DNA of 64,000 bases, taken from NCBI RefSeq assembly GCF_008017825.1, contig NZ_VRLS01000052.1, positions 310,001-374,000 of the forward strand, given 5' to 3'. Source of the DNA: Mesonia sp008017825. GTDB taxonomy: Bacteria > Bacteroidota > Bacteroidia > Flavobacteriales > Flavobacteriaceae. Shown here piece by piece: positions 27,100 to 35,400 of this stretch. The first letter of the stretch is position 1; every line of letters begins with the position of its first letter. Made by a program: the position numbers and the translations under genes. The notes below the pieces were generated by a model. That model did no database searches. It worked only from the letters and a program-made list of their open reading frames with translations, and was not told the origin of the DNA.

Positions 27100-29829
27100 T
27101 TATTTAAGTTTCTTTTTAACTGCAACCTCTTGGAATGCTTCAACAACATCTCCTTCTTTAATATCATTGTAGTTCTTAATTTGAAGACCACAATCGTAGC
27201 CTTTAGAAACTTCTTTCACATCATCCTTAAATCGTTTTAATGAAGATAAGAATCCAGTATAAACTACCACTCCATCACGAATTAATCGAATGTTACTATT
27301 TCTATAAATCTTACCATCAGTTACCATACAACCAGCGATGGTTCCGATTTTAGATATCTTAAATGTTTCTCTAATCTCTGCGTTACCCGTAATCTCTTCT
27401 TTCATCTCTGGAGATAACATACCTTCCATAGCATCCTTAAGATCATTGATAGCATCGTAAATAATAGAATAAGTTCTGATGTCTATTTCTTCCTTATCAG
27501 CAACTTGACGAGCATTCCCAGCAGGTCTAACATTAAATCCGATAATAATCGCATCAGAAGCCGAAGCAAGCAATACATCACTTTCTGTAATAGCACCTAC
27601 TCCTTTATGGATAATATTTACTTGAATCTCTTCTGTAGATAATTTTTGGAAACTATCCGTTAAGGCTTCTACCGAACCATCAACATCACCTTTTAAGATA
27701 ATATTTAATTCTTTAAAGTCTCCTAAAGCAATTCTTCGTCCAATTTCATCTAAAGTAATATGACGTTGAGTTCTTACACTCTGCTCACGTTGTAGCTGAG
27801 TACGCTTAGATGCAATATCTTTAGCTTCACGCTCATCTTCCATTACAGAGAATTTATCTCCAGCTTGCGGAGCACCGTCTAATCCTAATATTGAAACTGG
27901 CGTTGAAGGCCCTGCTTCTTTTATTTTATTGCCACGCTCATCGTGCATAGCTTTAATCTTACCACTTGTAGTTCCTGCAAGAACATAATCTCCTATCTTC
28001 AAAGTACCACTTTGCACTAAAATAGTTGAGATATACCCTCTACCTTTATCTAAATAAGCTTCCACAACAGTACCTGAAGCGTTTCTATCTGGATTTGCTT
28101 TAAGCTCTAAGATTTCAGCTTCAAGTAAAACTTTTTCTAATAATTCTTTTACTCCAGCTCCTGTCTTCGCAGAAATATCTTGAGATTGTACTTTACCACC
28201 CCAATCTTCTACTAACAAATTCATAGAAGCTAACTTCTCTTTAATTTTCTCTACATTAGCTGTAGGTAAATCTGTTTTGTTAATCGCAAATATAATTGGC
28301 ACTCCCGCTGCTTGAGCGTGAGAAATAGCTTCTTTTGTTTGTGGCATCACATCATCATCTGCTGCAATTACTACAATAGCAATATCTGTAACCTGAGCTC
28401 CACGAGCACGCATCGCCGTAAAGGCTTCGTGTCCTGGTGTATCTAAAAATGCAATTTTATTACCATTTTCTAATTCAACTCCGTAAGCTCCAATGTGCTG
28501 TGTAATTCCTCCACTTTCACCTGCGATTACATTTTCTTTACGAACATAATCCAACAATGAAGTTTTACCGTGATCTACGTGCCCCATTACAGTTACAATA
28601 GGCGCTCTTTCAACAAGATCTTCTGGATTATCTACAACCTCTTCAATTGACTCTTCTAAGTCGGCAGTCACAAAATCAACTTCATATCCAAACTCATCAG
28701 CAACAATAGAAAGCGTCTCAGCATCTAGACGCTGATTCATCGTTACCATCATTCCTAATGACATACAAGCAGAAATTACTTTCGTTACTGGCACATCCAT
28801 CATCGTCGCAACTTCACTTACCGTTACAAACTCAGTAACTTTAAGTGTTTTGTTCTCCTGTTCTTGCTGCGCTTGCTCGTCTTCAGTTTTTTGACGGTGT
28901 TGATCTCTTTTATCTCTTCTATATTTCGCTCCTTTACCTTTAGAAGATTTACCTTGAAGTTTCTCTAAAGTTTCACGAATTTGTTTTTGTACTTCCTCTT
29001 CTGTAGGTTCCTCTTTAGTAACCTGAGGTCTACGAGCTTTGTTGTTTCCACCTTTTTTGAAGGCTCCACCACCAGTTCTCCTGTTACCTCCAGGAGCATT
29101 ACCACCAGAATCTTTACTAATTCTTCTACGCTTCTTTTTCTTAGCAGCAGCAGCGGCACTAGCTTTAGGATCTTCTTTCTTTTTAGCAGGTTTCTTTTTA
29201 AATTGACTTAAATCAATTTTTTCTCCTGTAAAATTAGGTCCGTTAAGTTTCTTATACTGAGTCTCCAAACGTTCTTCTGGAGCTTTCACCTCTTCTTCTT
29301 TTTTAGAAGGAGATTCTTTCTTCAACCCAGATTTTGAAGTTGAAACAGGCTCTTCCTTCTTCTTTTCTTCTTTTTTAGGTTCTTGAGGCTTTTGAGGTGT
29401 TTCTTCCTTTTTAGGTTTTGGTTTATTTTTAGATTTATCTTTATCTAAATCTATTTTCCCAACCTGCTTAGGACCACTTAAACTTGCCTTAGCTTTAACT
29501 ATTCGAGCTTCCTCCTCTTCTCTCTCCTTCTCTTTCAGTCTTCTCTCTTCTAGTTTACGCAATTTTTCCTCTTGCTCTTTTTCTCTTGTCAGTCGAAGCT
29601 CCTCCTTTTCTTTCTTTCTCTCTTCACTTACTTCTTTTGAAGCTACTTTTTTACTTTTATCAGTTTGGAACTTCTCAAAAAGCACTTGGTAAACTTCTTC
29701 GGAAATTTTTGTAGTAGGACGCGCTTCAATATCATAACCTTTAGAATCTAAAAATTCTACAGCACGGTCTAGTGATATATTGAATTCACGTAGTACTTTG
29801 TTTAATCGCATTGTTCTTGCTTCAGCCAT
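27100..29829 (-). CDS. infB: translation initiation factor IF-2
   Basis: 909 residues. N-terminal IF2 module (1-55), then a long Lys/Glu/Pro-rich linker (about 60-320) of low complexity. The G domain has G1 GHVDHGKTS (about 411-419), DTPGHE, and NKTD, followed by beta-barrel and C-terminal fMet-tRNA-binding domains. It positions initiator tRNA on the 30S subunit and promotes subunit joining. Last gene of rimP-nusA-infB, ending at a bidirectional terminator. The linker is typical of Bacteroidota IF2. Confidence 0.98.
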   Translation of the reverse strand: MAEARTMRLNKVLREFNISLDRAVEFLDSKGYDIEARPTTKISEEVYQVLFEKFQTDKSKKVASKEVSEERKKEKEELRLTREKEQEEKLRKLEERRLKEKEREEEEARIVKAKASLSGPKQVGKIDLDKDKSKNKPKPKKEETPQKPQEPKKEEKKKEEPVSTSKSGLKKESPSKKEEEVKAPEERLETQYKKLNGPNFTGEKIDLSQFKKKPAKKKEDPKASAAAAAKKKKRRRISKDSGGNAPGGNRRTGGGAFKKGGNNKARRPQVTKEEPTEEEVQKQIRETLEKLQGKSSKGKGAKYRRDKRDQHRQKTEDEQAQQEQENKTLKVTEFVTVSEVATMMDVPVTKVISACMSLGMMVTMNQRLDAETLSIVADEFGYEVDFVTADLEESIEEVVDNPEDLVERAPIVTVMGHVDHGKTSLLDYVRKENVIAGESGGITQHIGAYGVELENGNKIAFLDTPGHEAFTAMRARGAQVTDIAIVVIAADDDVMPQTKEAISHAQAAGVPIIFAINKTDLPTANVEKIKEKLASMNLLVEDWGGKVQSQDISAKTGAGVKELLEKVLLEAEILELKANPDRNASGTVVEAYLDKGRGYISTILVQSGTLKIGDYVLAGTTSGKIKAMHDERGNKIKEAGPSTPVSILGLDGAPQAGDKFSVMEDEREAKDIASKRTQLQREQSVRTQRHITLDEIGRRIALGDFKELNIILKGDVDGSVEALTDSFQKLSTEEIQVNIIHKGVGAITESDVLLASASDAIIIGFNVRPAGNARQVADKEEIDIRTYSIIYDAINDLKDAMEGMLSPEMKEEITGNAEIRETFKISKIGTIAGCMVTDGKIYRNSNIRLIRDGVVVYTGFLSSLKRFKDDVKEVSKGYDCGLQIKNYNDIKEGDVVEAFQEVAVKKKLK

Positions 29830-29889
29830 AAATTGCCTCTAAATTAACCTCTTTATTCTTATTATATGATTAAAATTTTTAAAAAAAAA

Positions 29890-31122
29890 TTAATCTTCAA
29901 ATTCTTCTTTTAAGACCCTAATTACATTTTGAATGGTTTCTTCTTCAAGGTCTGTTATTTTGACTAAATCTACTACATCTTTCTCCAAGACGCTTTTAGC
30001 CGTATCTAATCCTATTCTAGATAATTCTGCAATTACCCAATCTTCAATTTCGTCTGTAAATTCAGATAACTCAACATCTTCTTCTCCTCCTTCTCTATAA
30101 ACATCAATCTCATAACCTGTTAACTGGCCAGCCAAACGAATGTTATGACCACCTCTACCAATAGCCTTAGAAACTTCTTCAGGTTTTAACATTACCTGAG
30201 CGGTTTTCTTTTCTTCATCTATTTTAATAGAAGTAACTCTTGCAGGACTTAACGCTCTAGTAATCAACAATTGATTATTAGTCGTAAAATTAATTACATC
30301 TATATTTTCATTTCCTAGTTCACGAACAATACCGTGAATACGAGAACCTTTCATTCCCACACAAGCTCCAACAGGGTCAATTCTATCATCATAAGAATCT
30401 ACTGCCACTTTAGCTTTTTCTCCAGGAACCCTAACCACTTTCTTTACGGTAATCAATCCGTCGAAAACTTCTGGGATTTCTTGCTCAAATAATTTCTCTA
30501 AGAAAACAGGAGCCGTTCTTGATAAAATAATAATTGGCTTATTCCCTTTTAATTCTACACTTTCAATCACTCCTCTTACATTCTCACCTTTACGGAAAAA
30601 ATCTGAAGGAATCTGTCTATCTTTAGGCATTACCAGTTCGTTACCCTCATCATCTAACAAAATTACGGTTCTATGACGAATATGATGAACTTCTGCCGTA
30701 TAAATCTCACCTTCTAAGTCCTTAAACTGCTTATAGATATTCGTATTATCGTGCTCATGTATTTTAGAAATTAGATTTTGCCTTAAAGCTAAAATAGCTC
30801 TACGACCTAAATCTATCAATTTCACTTCTTCAGAAACATCTTCATCTACTTCAAAATCTGGCTCAATTTTTCTAGCAGCTGTAAGTGAGATTTCTTTGTT
30901 GTCATCTTCAACCTCTCCATCTGCTACCACAACTCTATTTCTCCATATCTCTAAATCTCCTTTATCAGGATTGATAATAATATCAAAATTATCGTCTTCC
31001 CCAAATCTTTTCTTTAGAGCATTTCTAAATACATCCTCTAAAATCGCCATTAAAGTTACACGATCTATTAATTTATCATCCTTAAACTCCGAAAAAGAGT
31101 TAATCAAATCGATATTCTCCAT
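29890..31122 (-). CDS. nusA: transcription elongation/termination factor NusA
   Basis: 410 residues. N-terminal RNA-polymerase-binding domain, S1 domain (about 130-200), then two KH domains including CVGMKGSRIHGIVREL and AIGRGGHNIRLAGQLTGYEID. It stops soon after the KH region, without the acidic repeats of E. coli NusA; this short form is usual in the phylum. It is 12 bases downstream of rimP and 60 bases upstream of infB. Confidence 0.97.
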   Translation of the reverse strand: MENIDLINSFSEFKDDKLIDRVTLMAILEDVFRNALKKRFGEDDNFDIIINPDKGDLEIWRNRVVVADGEVEDDNKEISLTAARKIEPDFEVDEDVSEEVKLIDLGRRAILALRQNLISKIHEHDNTNIYKQFKDLEGEIYTAEVHHIRHRTVILLDDEGNELVMPKDRQIPSDFFRKGENVRGVIESVELKGNKPIIILSRTAPVFLEKLFEQEIPEVFDGLITVKKVVRVPGEKAKVAVDSYDDRIDPVGACVGMKGSRIHGIVRELGNENIDVINFTTNNQLLITRALSPARVTSIKIDEEKKTAQVMLKPEEVSKAIGRGGHNIRLAGQLTGYEIDVYREGGEEDVELSEFTDEIEDWVIAELSRIGLDTAKSVLEKDVVDLVKITDLEEETIQNVIRVLKEEFED

Positions 31123-31134
31123 ATCTAATTTCTG

Positions 31135-31596
31135 TTAAAACGTTATCATCACTTTTGCTTCTACAATATCGGAATAAGGTATTACAGCTTCTTTTTTCAC
31201 TGTTACTTTTCCTTTTCCCACAGGCTTAGGTTCTCTAGCCTTCCAACGGAGTGTAATTTCTTCTTCGTTAGCATCTTCTAAATTGGCTTCTATAGCCTCC
31301 TCCTTTAATTTCACCGCTAACTTTCTTCCAATATTTTTCTTAAACTGCCTCGGAATTAACAAAGGCGCAGCTACTCCGGCAGAGGTCACTTCTAAAGAAA
31401 AATCTTCTTCTTCTCGGTCTAAATTATGCTCAATAGCACGACTAACATCAATACAATCATTCACAGAGACACCTTTATCCCCATCTATAACCACAAAAAT
31501 CTGGTTATCACTCTTAATTTCAAAGTCTATCAAAAACAAGCTTTCATTCTCATCTAAAGCTTTGTCTAGCAATCCTTTAACTAACTCTTTCTGCAT
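31135..31596 (-). CDS. rimP: ribosome maturation factor RimP
   Basis: 153 residues from ATG 31596. An upstream in-frame ATG at 31662 would add 22 residues, but that stretch contains the promoter-proximal hairpin and starts about where transcription should begin. MQKELVKGLLDKALDE is also the natural family N-terminus. Two domains: an alpha/beta N-domain with the LFLIDFEIK and GVSVNDCIDVSRAIE segments and a C-terminal SH3-like barrel. It is needed for 30S maturation and is first in the conserved rimP-nusA-infB operon. Confidence 0.93.
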   Translation of the reverse strand: MQKELVKGLLDKALDENESLFLIDFEIKSDNQIFVVIDGDKGVSVNDCIDVSRAIEHNLDREEEDFSLEVTSAGVAAPLLIPRQFKKNIGRKLAVKLKEEAIEANLEDANEEEITLRWKAREPKPVGKGKVTVKKEAVIPYSDIVEAKVMITF

Positions 31597-31612
31597 TAAA
31601 ATATTTATAAAA

Positions 31613-31635
31613 AGAGGGGACTGTATGTCCCCTCT
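31613..31635 (-). promoter_or_regulatory. perfect leader hairpin before rimP
   Basis: AGAGGGGAC / GTCCCCTCT, a 9-bp G/C-rich perfect inverted repeat with a 5-base loop, in an otherwise A/T-rich leader. On the minus strand it is followed by TTTT then an A/T stretch and the rimP ATG 17 bases later. It could be an attenuator, an RNA-binding-protein site or a 5' stabiliser. Confidence 0.7.
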
Positions 31636-31659
31636 ATCAATTATTTTTTCTTTCCACTG

Positions 31660-31668
31660 CAAATATAG
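31660..31668 (-). promoter_or_regulatory. candidate -7 element of the rimP-nusA-infB operon
   Basis: TATATTTGC on the minus strand matches TAnnTTTG exactly. It lies about 25 bases ahead of the leader hairpin and 63 bases ahead of the rimP start. The -33 region lacks a clear TTG. Confidence 0.5.
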
Positions 31669-31760
31669 TAATATTTTCTAACATAATAAATTAGATGTCC
31701 AATGAAATTATTTGTAACTTTATTATATAAGATTAATTAACAAAATTAAACCACCTTAAA

Positions 31761-32594
31761 ATGAAAAAAATTCTTGTCCCTACAGATTTTTCTGAACAAG
31801 CAGAAAGTGCTTTAAAAGTTGCCGCACAATTTGCTAAAAAATATAACAGCGAAATCTACCTTCTACATATGCTCGAGCTTCCCACACAACTTATTGATCC
31901 CGCAACTTCTGGAAGCGGAAATCAAATTCCCGAGTCTATATACTTTATGAAACTTGCCCATAAACGTTTTGAAGAGGTTTTGTCTAAAGATTATCTTAAC
32001 GGAATTAAAGTTTACGAAGCGGTACAATTTCAAGAAGCTTTTGATGGAATTATGGAATTTACCAAAGATAACAATGTAGACATGGTAGTCATGGGTTCTC
32101 ATGGCGCCACCGGAATGAAAGAAGTTTTTATTGGCTCTAATACAGAAAAAGTGGTTAGAAATTCAGATATACCTGTTCTCGTAATTAAGGACGACATTAT
32201 GGTTTCTGACGTGAAAAATATGGTGTACGCCACCGATTTAATGGAAAAAAATAAAGATTCATTTATAGAGGCTGTTCAATTTTGCAATATGCTAAATGCA
32301 AAAATGCACGTGGTATACATCAACACCTCTAATAAATTTAAAACCGACGATTACTTAGAAGAAAAATCTACAGCTCTTCTTAGCGGTGTAAACACAAGCA
32401 ACGTAAGTTTTGAAGTTTATGGAGCCGAATCTGTTGAAAAAGGAATTTTAAAATACGCCTCTAAAAAGAATGCAGATTTAATTGGTGTTAGCACCCACGG
32501 AAGAAAAGGCCTTGCTCATTTCCTTAACGGAAGCATAAGCGAAGACTTAGTAAATCACGCAAAAAGACCCGTGGTTACTTTTAGAATTAAATAA
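31761..32594 (+). CDS. tandem-domain universal stress protein
   Basis: 277 residues, two Usp domains (about 1-145 and 150-277). Domain 1 has the nucleotide-binding pattern G-x2-G-x9-GS in GSHGATGMKEVFIGS. Domain 2 has STHGRKGLAHFLNGS, in which the first Gly is Ser. Domain 1 therefore probably binds ATP; domain 2 is less certain. Cytosolic, role in stress or energy-state response by family. It is divergent from rimP and its last 8 bases overlap the opposing DUF748-like gene. Confidence 0.92.
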   Translation: MKKILVPTDFSEQAESALKVAAQFAKKYNSEIYLLHMLELPTQLIDPATSGSGNQIPESIYFMKLAHKRFEEVLSKDYLNGIKVYEAVQFQEAFDGIMEFTKDNNVDMVVMGSHGATGMKEVFIGSNTEKVVRNSDIPVLVIKDDIMVSDVKNMVYATDLMEKNKDSFIEAVQFCNMLNAKMHVVYINTSNKFKTDDYLEEKSTALLSGVNTSNVSFEVYGAESVEKGILKYASKKNADLIGVSTHGRKGLAHFLNGSISEDLVNHAKRPVVTFRIK

Positions 32595-34095
32595 ATACTT
32601 TCTTCAAACCAGCTTCGAGACAAGACCAAAAATAATTCCAAAAAGATTTGGTCTTGTCTCTTTTAACTTCACCTACATTTTTAGAAATACCTCCGTTCTT
32701 AGAAGAGTTCTTCACCACTATATTTGCCAAAAAACTAAGCACCTTATTTTTTCTTTCGCGATCTTTCTTTAAAACGTGCAATTTAAATTTCTCATAATCT
32801 AATTTAATATCTCCCGAAGCTTGATTACGATCACCGCTAAAATTATAATACACCTCATCAACACCTCCTTCTGCTTCCATATTAAACGCAGGTCTAAAAA
32901 AAGAATTAATAGATGTATCAGGAATTTGGTAACCAGAACCTTGAATCGTAAAACGATCTAACGTATCGTTCACCTTAAAACTCCAGTTAAAATCTAGTTT
33001 AGAATTCCCCATAAATTGAGTACTAATGTTGACTTTAGTTACAGGAAAATCTTCTCGGCTTAAATCCAGATTAGTAATGTTTGATATCCCAGAATTGAAA
33101 TCTTCAAAAAATATTCTTGCCGCTGGTCCAGGTTTATGCAATTGTTCCTCATAAGATACATAACTAGAAGTAACACTCAATGAATCTATCTTAACACCAA
33201 AATCTAAATCTCTTAACATTTTACTGTACAAGTCCTTCTCTCTCACATCATCCTTAACCGTCTTATCTCTGTAAATATCAAAATTTAATTTATTGATTTC
33301 TACCAGTGGAGCCGAAAAGCTCTTTTTGTCTTTTAAATTCAACGTATAGTCAAGAATCGATAACTCGTCAATCTTTAAATCCATCCAATCTTTTTCATAA
33401 GGAATATGCTCAATATACTTTTCTTTACTATGTTTAGGAGCCATATGTAAATTCCGTAAAGAAATATTTTTTTCTGAAACAGACACTTTCTCAACATTTA
33501 ATTCTTGCAAATCATTCATATCAAAGAAAAAACCACCTCCACTCATTTCATATTTTCTATAATCAAAAGGCACATTATTATTTCTTGATTTTTTATTAGA
33601 AAAAATATCTAGCATCTTAAAGTTTAACTCAGCCACTCGCATTTTTTCAATACTGTCTTTTTTCAAGATAAAATTTCCATTATCTAACTCAAATTTCTCT
33701 ACAAGAATTTCTTTTTCGAATTTTTTACCATCATTTTCAGAATCGGATTTTACAGAATCTGTTTGTTGGTGAAGGAAAATTTTCGGTTCTTTTAAAAATA
33801 CCCTTTTCACCTTTATCTGATCATCAAACAATAATGCATAATAAGAGAAACTAGTAACTTTTAAACGAGGAACACTAAGATGAGATTCATTCTTGTCACT
33901 TTTCCATTTAATATTTGCCAAGTCTACGCTTCCGCGGAAAAGATTAAGTCCTAAATCTTCGTATTTAACTACACCCTCTGCGATTGGCTTATCTAGAGCG
34001 GTTTCTATTTTATTTTTTACAAAAAAGTGCGTGGCGATATAACCGACAATTAGCAAAACTCCTACTGCAGATATAATCTTTAAAAATGTTTTCAA
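32587..34095 (-). CDS. AsmA/DUF748-like membrane-anchored protein
   Basis: 502 residues. One N-terminal helix (about 4-26) followed by a long periplasmic region of beta-strand character with LNLFRGSVDLANIKWKS and VKRVFLKEPKIFLHQ. This pattern is seen in AsmA/DUF748 proteins, which include bridge-like lipid-transport candidates. It is a single anchored protein without enzymatic motifs. The C-terminus is Lys-rich and ends in a hydrophobic-aromatic patch. The stop codon lies inside the end of the opposing universal stress gene. Assignment by overall pattern only. Confidence 0.6.
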   Translation of the reverse strand: MKTFLKIISAVGVLLIVGYIATHFFVKNKIETALDKPIAEGVVKYEDLGLNLFRGSVDLANIKWKSDKNESHLSVPRLKVTSFSYYALLFDDQIKVKRVFLKEPKIFLHQQTDSVKSDSENDGKKFEKEILVEKFELDNGNFILKKDSIEKMRVAELNFKMLDIFSNKKSRNNNVPFDYRKYEMSGGGFFFDMNDLQELNVEKVSVSEKNISLRNLHMAPKHSKEKYIEHIPYEKDWMDLKIDELSILDYTLNLKDKKSFSAPLVEINKLNFDIYRDKTVKDDVREKDLYSKMLRDLDFGVKIDSLSVTSSYVSYEEQLHKPGPAARIFFEDFNSGISNITNLDLSREDFPVTKVNISTQFMGNSKLDFNWSFKVNDTLDRFTIQGSGYQIPDTSINSFFRPAFNMEAEGGVDEVYYNFSGDRNQASGDIKLDYEKFKLHVLKKDRERKNKVLSFLANIVVKNSSKNGGISKNVGEVKRDKTKSFWNYFWSCLEAGLKKVFI

Positions 34096-34159
34096 ATTAA
34101 TTTTGTTTTGAAAATGAAAGTAAGTTTTAATATTTACCTATCTAACTTATTGTAAAAGA

Positions 34160-34197
34160 TTTAACGAAAATATTCTAAATATTAGCCAATCGTTAAA
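34160..34197. repeat. nested inverted repeat in the divergent spacer 34096-34272
   Basis: Outer arms TTTAACGA (34160-34167) and TCGTTAAA (34190-34197) are perfect. Between them AATATT occurs twice around CTA. It lies between two divergent genes, so it could be an operator for either, or simply A/T-rich palindromic DNA. Confidence 0.4.
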
Positions 34198-34244
34198 TTT
34201 AAATTAATTGTATTTTTTTAGAAAAATCAATGAAGCTCTCGCTT

Positions 34245-34252
34245 TATATTTG
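34245..34252 (+). promoter_or_regulatory. candidate -7 element for the small membrane gene at 34273
   Basis: TATATTTG, exact match to TAnnTTTG, 20 bases before the ATG. No clear -33 element. Confidence 0.45.
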
Positions 34253-34272
34253 CAACATAATCTTATGTAAAA

Positions 34273-34476
34273 ATGATACTTAAACTTATTTTCTTAGCCT
34301 TTTTTCTTATTGCAGAAATTGCATTGGGTATCTATAGTTTTTTACATACAGACAGTCTTTTAGTTAAATTTCTTTTTTTTCTTCTAACCACTCTTATTGT
34401 TTGCATACTTATTATGCAAGCCACAAAAATCGCACTTCCGCTAGATGAGGAACAAACTGAAAAAATTCTTGATTAG
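34273..34476 (+). CDS. small two-helix membrane protein, function unknown
   Basis: 67 residues with two hydrophobic helices (about 2-22 and 30-50) and a short acidic cytoplasmic tail (LPLDEEQTEKILD). I do not recognise the family. A promoter -7 element and the 25-base gap to the following metallophosphoesterase gene support a real gene, probably co-transcribed with it. Confidence 0.6.
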   Translation: MILKLIFLAFFLIAEIALGIYSFLHTDSLLVKFLFFLLTTLIVCILIMQATKIALPLDEEQTEKILD

Positions 34477-34501
34477 AATTTAATTTGTTTATCATTACGG
34501 C

Positions 34502-35119
34502 ATGAAATTAATTTGCATTGCTGACACCCATACCAGAGAAAACCTACTAAATATCCCCGATGGAGATATTCTTATACACGCAGGGGACTTTTCTGAAGTC
34601 GGAACTTTTCACGAAACTAAGGCCTTTTTATCATGGTTCTCTAATCAAAATCATGCTTATAAAATCTTAGTTCCCGGCAATCATGATTTTTACCTTGAGA
34701 AAGAACGCTACGAAAAATTAAAGCCCTACTTACAAGGCGTACATATTTTAATCAATGAATCTCTAATTATAAATAATCTTCATTTCTGGGGTTCACCAAA
34801 CACATCATTAGGAGAAAGATGGGCATTTGGACTAAAAGTAGATCAGATTGAAAATCATTGGGAAAAAATTCCGCGCAAAGCGAATATAGTAATTACCCAC
34901 AATCCACCTTACGACATTTTAGATCATACAAAAAACAAACATGTAGGATGCCCCTATTTAAGAAGGCAAATAAAATGCTTACAACCCGACTACCATATTT
35001 TTGGACATGCACATGATAACTACGGGAAAATTAAATTAGGAAAGACTACTTACATTAACGCTACGTCTTTTGATGATAAGTACATTACACCAAACAAACC
35101 AATAATTATAAACTTGTAA
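34502..35119 (+). CDS. calcineurin-like metallophosphoesterase (MPPED/UPF0046-like)
   Basis: 205 residues. Metal-binding motifs in order: IADTHT (D-x-H, residues 6-11), HAGDFSEVG (GD), VPGNHDFY (GNHD), ITHNPPYDILD and FGHAHDNYG. Soluble, no signal peptide. The spacing resembles the small MPPED1/2-type phosphodiesterases rather than nucleotidases. Substrate unknown. It follows the small membrane gene and ends at a bidirectional terminator shared with the opposing tRNA gene. Confidence 0.85.
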   Translation: MKLICIADTHTRENLLNIPDGDILIHAGDFSEVGTFHETKAFLSWFSNQNHAYKILVPGNHDFYLEKERYEKLKPYLQGVHILINESLIINNLHFWGSPNTSLGERWAFGLKVDQIENHWEKIPRKANIVITHNPPYDILDHTKNKHVGCPYLRRQIKCLQPDYHIFGHAHDNYGKIKLGKTTYINATSFDDKYITPNKPIIINL

Positions 35120-35131
35120 GGTTTATAAATG

Positions 35132-35168
35132 AAAAAACCCAATCTCTATAAGAAATTGGGTTTTTTTG
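35132..35168. terminator. bidirectional terminator between the metallophosphoesterase and tRNA-Gln genes
   Basis: AAAAAACCCAAT ... ATTGGGTTTTTTT hairpin with A-run on one side and T-run on the other. It ends both the plus-strand gene and the minus-strand tRNA. Confidence 0.85.
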
Positions 35169-35241
35169 TTGGCCCACTAGGGCTCGAACCTAGACTCTTC
35201 TGTACCAAAAACAGACGTGTTGCCAGTTACACCATGGGCCA
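35169..35241 (-). tRNA. tRNA-Gln (anticodon UUG)
   Basis: 73 bases. Acceptor arms TGGCCCA and TGGGCCA pair fully, with discriminator A at 35169. D-stem GTGT/ACAC, anticodon stem TCTGT/ACAGA with loop TTTTGGT giving UUG, 5-base variable region, T-arm CTAGG/CCTAG around TTCGAGC. The CCA end is not encoded. It stands alone with its own promoter and terminator. Confidence 0.95.
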
Positions 35242-35258
35242 TCATCGTAATGCGAGTG

Positions 35259-35288
35259 CAAATTTAAAAGAAACTTTCGTTATACCAA
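35259..35288 (-). promoter_or_regulatory. promoter of the tRNA-Gln gene
   Basis: Minus strand: TTG (35286-35288), 19-base spacer, TAAATTTG (35259-35266). Both elements match the Bacteroidota consensus. It lies 17 bases ahead of the mature tRNA 5' end. Confidence 0.7.
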
Positions 35289-35400
35289 ATAAAAATAAAA
35301 ATTTTTTTAAAAAAAATATTTTTATCCTTTATACGTTCTCTTCTCATTCGGCATTTATTCTTAAATTCGCCAAATTGCTAGACATTATTATTCATTAAGT

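Noticed and set aside
31597..31662. Upstream 22-codon extension of rimP from ATG 31662
   Set aside because: It would begin at or before the likely transcription start and encode the leader hairpin; the family N-terminus begins at 31596.
35129..35398. Open frame of 89 codons on the plus strand over the tRNA-Gln region
   Set aside because: It runs through a terminator and antisense to a complete tRNA; the peptide is a well-known false product of antisense tRNA.
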